Assembly (NCBI GenBank): GCA_023430465.1
Contig: JAEZAM010000143.1
Coordinates: 1 to 16,626 of the forward strand
Reading direction: 5' to 3'
Source of the DNA: Bacteroidota bacterium
GTDB lineage: Bacteria; Bacteroidota; Bacteroidia; Chitinophagales; Chitinophagaceae
Length of the DNA: 16,626 bases
Shown piece after piece: positions 14,610 through 16,626 of the stretch (the first letter of the stretch is position 1; the number at the start of each line of letters is the position of its first letter). The position numbers and the translations under genes were made by a program. Below the pieces are notes generated by a model. That model saw nothing but the letters and a program-made list of their open reading frames with translations. It did no database searches and was not told where the DNA came from.

Positions 14610-16274
14610 TCAGATCGATTTTATCTCCATCACCTTTTTCTCAAACTCCTCTTTGGGGTAATGCGCCCGGTTTCGGATCCGGGTTTTGTAGGCGTAGATG
14701 GATTTGATGGAATATTCCAGGATCTCGGCGATCTTTTCATTCTCTTTTATTCCCAGGCGGATGAGGGCATAAATGCGGAGATCGGTGTTGAGCAACTGAC
14801 CATCTGGCAGGGCGATGCGATCTTCTTCTCGAAAGAGGGCGTTGAACTCTTCCACGAAATGGGGGAAGAATTTCAGGAAGGCCTTGTCGAAGTTATTCAG
14901 CAGTTCATCTTTTTCGCCTTTGATATCGATGTTGTTGACCAGGAATCGGACATCATCTAATCGGCGTTCCACGAGTTTCTTTTCGATGGCAGATTTTACC
15001 CGCTCCATTTTGTGAAAGAAAGCCGAGTTGCCGGTAAAAAAGTGACCGATGTATTCCTCCTTGATCTTGTTTGATTCTACGAGTTTGCCGTTGAGGTCGA
15101 GCAGTTGGCGGTTGACTTCCTGCATTTCCGCGTACAATTCCTGGAGTTTCGCATTGGTGGTGTGAAGGTTCTCGTGTGCCTCTGTGATCACGAGCTTGGC
15201 CTGTTGTAGTCGCTTGTTCTGGCGGTAAATTGTAAATACAAGCCAGGCAAGCAGGATTACGGCAAATGATACGATGCCTGCATAAACGATCCAAAGCCTT
15301 CGCTGGTTTTTTACATAATTGATCTCACTGCTCTGGATGATAGGGAGAATGGCGCTCACCTGTACTTTTCGCTGGCGGGCGCCATAAAAGGAGGCATCCC
15401 CGATCGCTTTCTTAATATATATGGAAGCCCGGTTGAAGTCGCCCTGGTTGAACAGCAACTGTGCCAGGCTCAGTGTGGCAAACGTTTCCTTGGTGCAGGA
15501 TTCGATGTCAGCTATGGCAGCCCGCGCCTGGTACTCGATCGCCGTTTGTACGTCACCTTTTACCTGGTAAATATAACTCAGCGTAGAGGCGACAACAGCC
15601 AGTTGGTGTTTCGTGAGGGTGGTGTTATTGATAAGATTGTGAAATGAGTTATAGGCTTTGTCCAGGCTGTCTTTTTTCAGATTCTTAAGCCCGGTAAAAT
15701 AAATGCTCTCATACGAATTGACAGGATAGAACAGCAGGGCAGAATCGATATATGAGTTGGCTTTTGCCACATAGGCCGGCATATAGAACCGGTCACTGCT
15801 GTAATCGGCCATGTCGTAATAGTATCGGCCCAGTGCGGCGTAATATTCTGCTTTGATGAGATCGGGCTTTCCGGTCACATCGATGGTGCTGAGGTAATCG
15901 TAGGCTTCGGTATAAAGCCCGGCAGACAATAAGATGAAGCCCAGTTTATTTTTCGATGCCGTAAGCCGGAGAGGGTCATCGATGGTGCCGGCAATGGCTT
16001 CCAGTTTTTTGGCGTAGGTAAAGGCAGAATCGAAATTGAACAATTTGTATTCTTCGTAAAGACCTTCGTAAAATCCGTATTGTGCAGTAGGATTGTTTAC
16101 GGCTGCAGCCGCTACGCGGATCTTGTTTATTTTGTCAACCTTGTCGGCATCATAATATGCGGCGTTGCCAATAGCCAGTTCCAGCTTCCGGAAAAGAGTG
16201 TCAGACACATTTTTCGCCTCAGCGCTATAAGAAATAACAACAATCAGTAAAACGAACAGTGCTCTGATGATCAT
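14610..16274 (-). CDS. SusR-like membrane-spanning transcriptional regulator (DUF6377-type), 554 aa
   Basis: A one-component sensor-regulator that probably activates the adjoining starch operon. Layout: signal/anchor sequence (about 1-20, IIRALFVLLIVVISYSAEA), a periplasmic helical region of TPR-like repeats (about 25-320; e.g. AEYYAALGRYYYDMADY, AVVASTLSYIYQVKGDVQTAIEY, ATLSLAQLLFNQGDFNRA), one transmembrane helix (about 327-350), a long coiled coil (about 352-403), and a C-terminal DUF6377-type part with KEEYIGHFF and a LuxR-like helix-turn-helix at about 496-538 (DLRIYALIRLGIKENEKIAEI, then SIKSIYAYKTRIRNRA). This matches the known plan of Bacteroides SusR: periplasmic maltose sensing with cytoplasmic DNA binding in one chain. 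The ATG at 16272-16274 is preferred over a TTG two codons upstream. No kinase motifs are present, so it is not a hybrid two-component protein. Confidence 0.85.
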   Translation of the reverse strand: MIIRALFVLLIVVISYSAEAKNVSDTLFRKLELAIGNAAYYDADKVDKINKIRVAAAAVNNPTAQYGFYEGLYEEYKLFNFDSAFTYAKKLEAIAGTIDDPLRLTASKNKLGFILLSAGLYTEAYDYLSTIDVTGKPDLIKAEYYAALGRYYYDMADYSSDRFYMPAYVAKANSYIDSALLFYPVNSYESIYFTGLKNLKKDSLDKAYNSFHNLINNTTLTKHQLAVVASTLSYIYQVKGDVQTAIEYQARAAIADIESCTKETFATLSLAQLLFNQGDFNRASIYIKKAIGDASFYGARQRKVQVSAILPIIQSSEINYVKNQRRLWIVYAGIVSFAVILLAWLVFTIYRQNKRLQQAKLVITEAHENLHTTNAKLQELYAEMQEVNRQLLDLNGKLVESNKIKEEYIGHFFTGNSAFFHKMERVKSAIEKKLVERRLDDVRFLVNNIDIKGEKDELLNNFDKAFLKFFPHFVEEFNALFREEDRIALPDGQLLNTDLRIYALIRLGIKENEKIAEILEYSIKSIYAYKTRIRNRAHYPKEEFEKKVMEIKSI

Positions 16275-16350
16275 AACCAACCGGGATCAGTTTCGTATTT
16301 ACTGCTAATGTAGCACTATAAATGGAGTGCGGACCTGCCTCCCGATTTCA

Positions 16351-16396
16351 GGGCCCTTCGACCCTTCGACAGGCTCACTTCGACAGGCTCAGTGCA
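16351..16396. repeat. Dispersed TTCGACAGGCTCA repeat cluster
   Basis: CCCTTCGACCCTTCGACAGG is followed by CTCACTTCGACAGGCTCAGT, giving two close copies of TTCGACAGGCTCA (at about 16369 and 16380) and a truncated third. They are near-matches of the TTCGACAAGCTCAGG core of the 37-bp tandem unit at 1442-1515, so both ends of the window hold the same repeat family. Confidence 0.7.
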
Positions 16397-16529
16397 AGCA
16401 GGGCAAGTACGCCCATTCGCTGCGCTTACCGCTACTCGGGGACCTTGGCGTAATCATGAAATGAAACATCCAGCATCCAGCACCCAGCACCCAGCATCCC
16501 CGCATCTCGTAACGCGCATCCTGATTTCA

Positions 16530-16578
16530 GGTCCCTTCGATACGCGGATTCGCTTCGCTCATGCGCTACTCAGGGACC
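16530..16578. repeat. Imperfect hairpin repeat GGTCCCT..AGGGACC
   Basis: GGTCCCT (16530-16536) pairs with AGGGACC (16572-16578). Between them lies TTCGATACGCGGATTCGC and GCTTCGCTCATGCGCTACTC, which can pair partly (TACGC with GCGCTA). A related, damaged copy ends in CTACTCGGGGACC at about 16432-16444. Confidence 0.55.
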
Positions 16579-16586
16579 GGGCGTAT

Positions 16587-16612
16587 TAACCCCGGGATTA
16601 ATCCCGGGGTTA
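16587..16612. repeat. 26-bp perfect palindrome
   Basis: TAACCCCGGGATT (16587-16599) is followed without spacer by its exact reverse complement AATCCCGGGGTTA (16600-16612). As RNA it would form a GC-rich hairpin whose tip is an AT-rich turn. It could act as a bidirectional terminator for a gene to the right of the window or be another intergenic repeat element; there is no T run after it. Confidence 0.7.
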
Positions 16613-16626
16613 GAAACCTCATCCAG

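Larger units (their letters stand above)
16275..16626. other. 352-bp non-coding region upstream of the regulator, repeat-rich
   Basis: The first 45 bases next to the regulator start should carry its promoter, but I see no clear TAnnTTTG. The rest is a mosaic: GTGCGGA remnant (16324-16334), TTCGACAGGCTCA words (two copies, about 16369-16391), CCAGCATCCAGCACCC words (about 16469-16500), a GGTCCCT/AGGGACC stem (16530-16578) and a 26-bp palindrome (16587-16612). The plus-strand frame at 16392-16589 is formed by these repeats and is not gene-like. Confidence 0.7.

Noticed and set aside
16392..16589. 65-codon plus-strand frame upstream of the regulator
   Set aside because: It consists of dispersed repeat sequence (CCAGCACCCAGCATCC words and the GGTCCCT hairpin) with no protein character.

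Overview
The window looks like chromosomal DNA of a Bacteroidota member, most likely Chitinophagaceae or a close relative. The evidence is a SusC/SusD outer-membrane pair, a DUF6377-type SusR-like regulator, lipoproteins with short Bacteroidota-style lipoboxes, start codons without clear Shine-Dalgarno sequences, one exact match to the Bacteroidota -7 promoter box, and intergenic DNA full of short degenerate repeats. I saw no rRNA, tRNA, CRISPR array, transposase or phage gene.

Left part (1-5542): the 3' end of an unrecognised plus-strand gene overlaps, by 8 bp at the stops, a minus-strand single-pass membrane protein. Next comes a minus-strand short HPF/RaiA-like ribosome-associated protein, with a perfect FNR/DNR-type dyad about 100 bp upstream. 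A repeat-rich gap (1241-1839) follows. Then come, on the plus strand, a CPA2 (Kef-like) cation:proton antiporter with two C-terminal RCK_C domains, a class I SAM-dependent methyltransferase and a small DUF3592-like membrane protein. The last two genes sit between inverted copies of a composite repeat.

Right part (5821-16274, all minus strand): a compact starch/maltodextrin polysaccharide utilisation locus. In transcription order it reads SusR-like membrane regulator, a 423-bp leader region with a dyad, SusC, SusD, SusE, a GH13 lipoprotein and a GH13 secreted enzyme. The intergenic gaps from susC onward are 37, 37, 24 and 9 bp, so susC to the last GH13 gene is probably one operon. It probably ends at a hairpin terminator at 5720-5745. 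The likely division of labour is: the surface GH13 lipoprotein and SusE bind and cut starch; SusCD imports maltodextrins; the second GH13, with an apparently ordinary Sec signal, trims them in the periplasm; the regulator senses the products there. No SusB-type alpha-glucosidase and no SusF are present in the window.

The main non-genic theme is that the degenerate repeats (GTGCGGA heptamers, CTCAAC hexamers, a 37-bp tandem unit carrying TTCGACAAGCTCAGG, CCTGCC..GGCAGG hairpins, A-rich tracts) occur only at boundaries between transcription units and never inside the starch operon. I found no convincing previously undescribed enzymatic system. The most unusual items are the inverted-repeat bracket around the methyltransferase/DUF3592 pair, the FNR-like box before the hibernation-factor gene, and the dyad in the susC leader.
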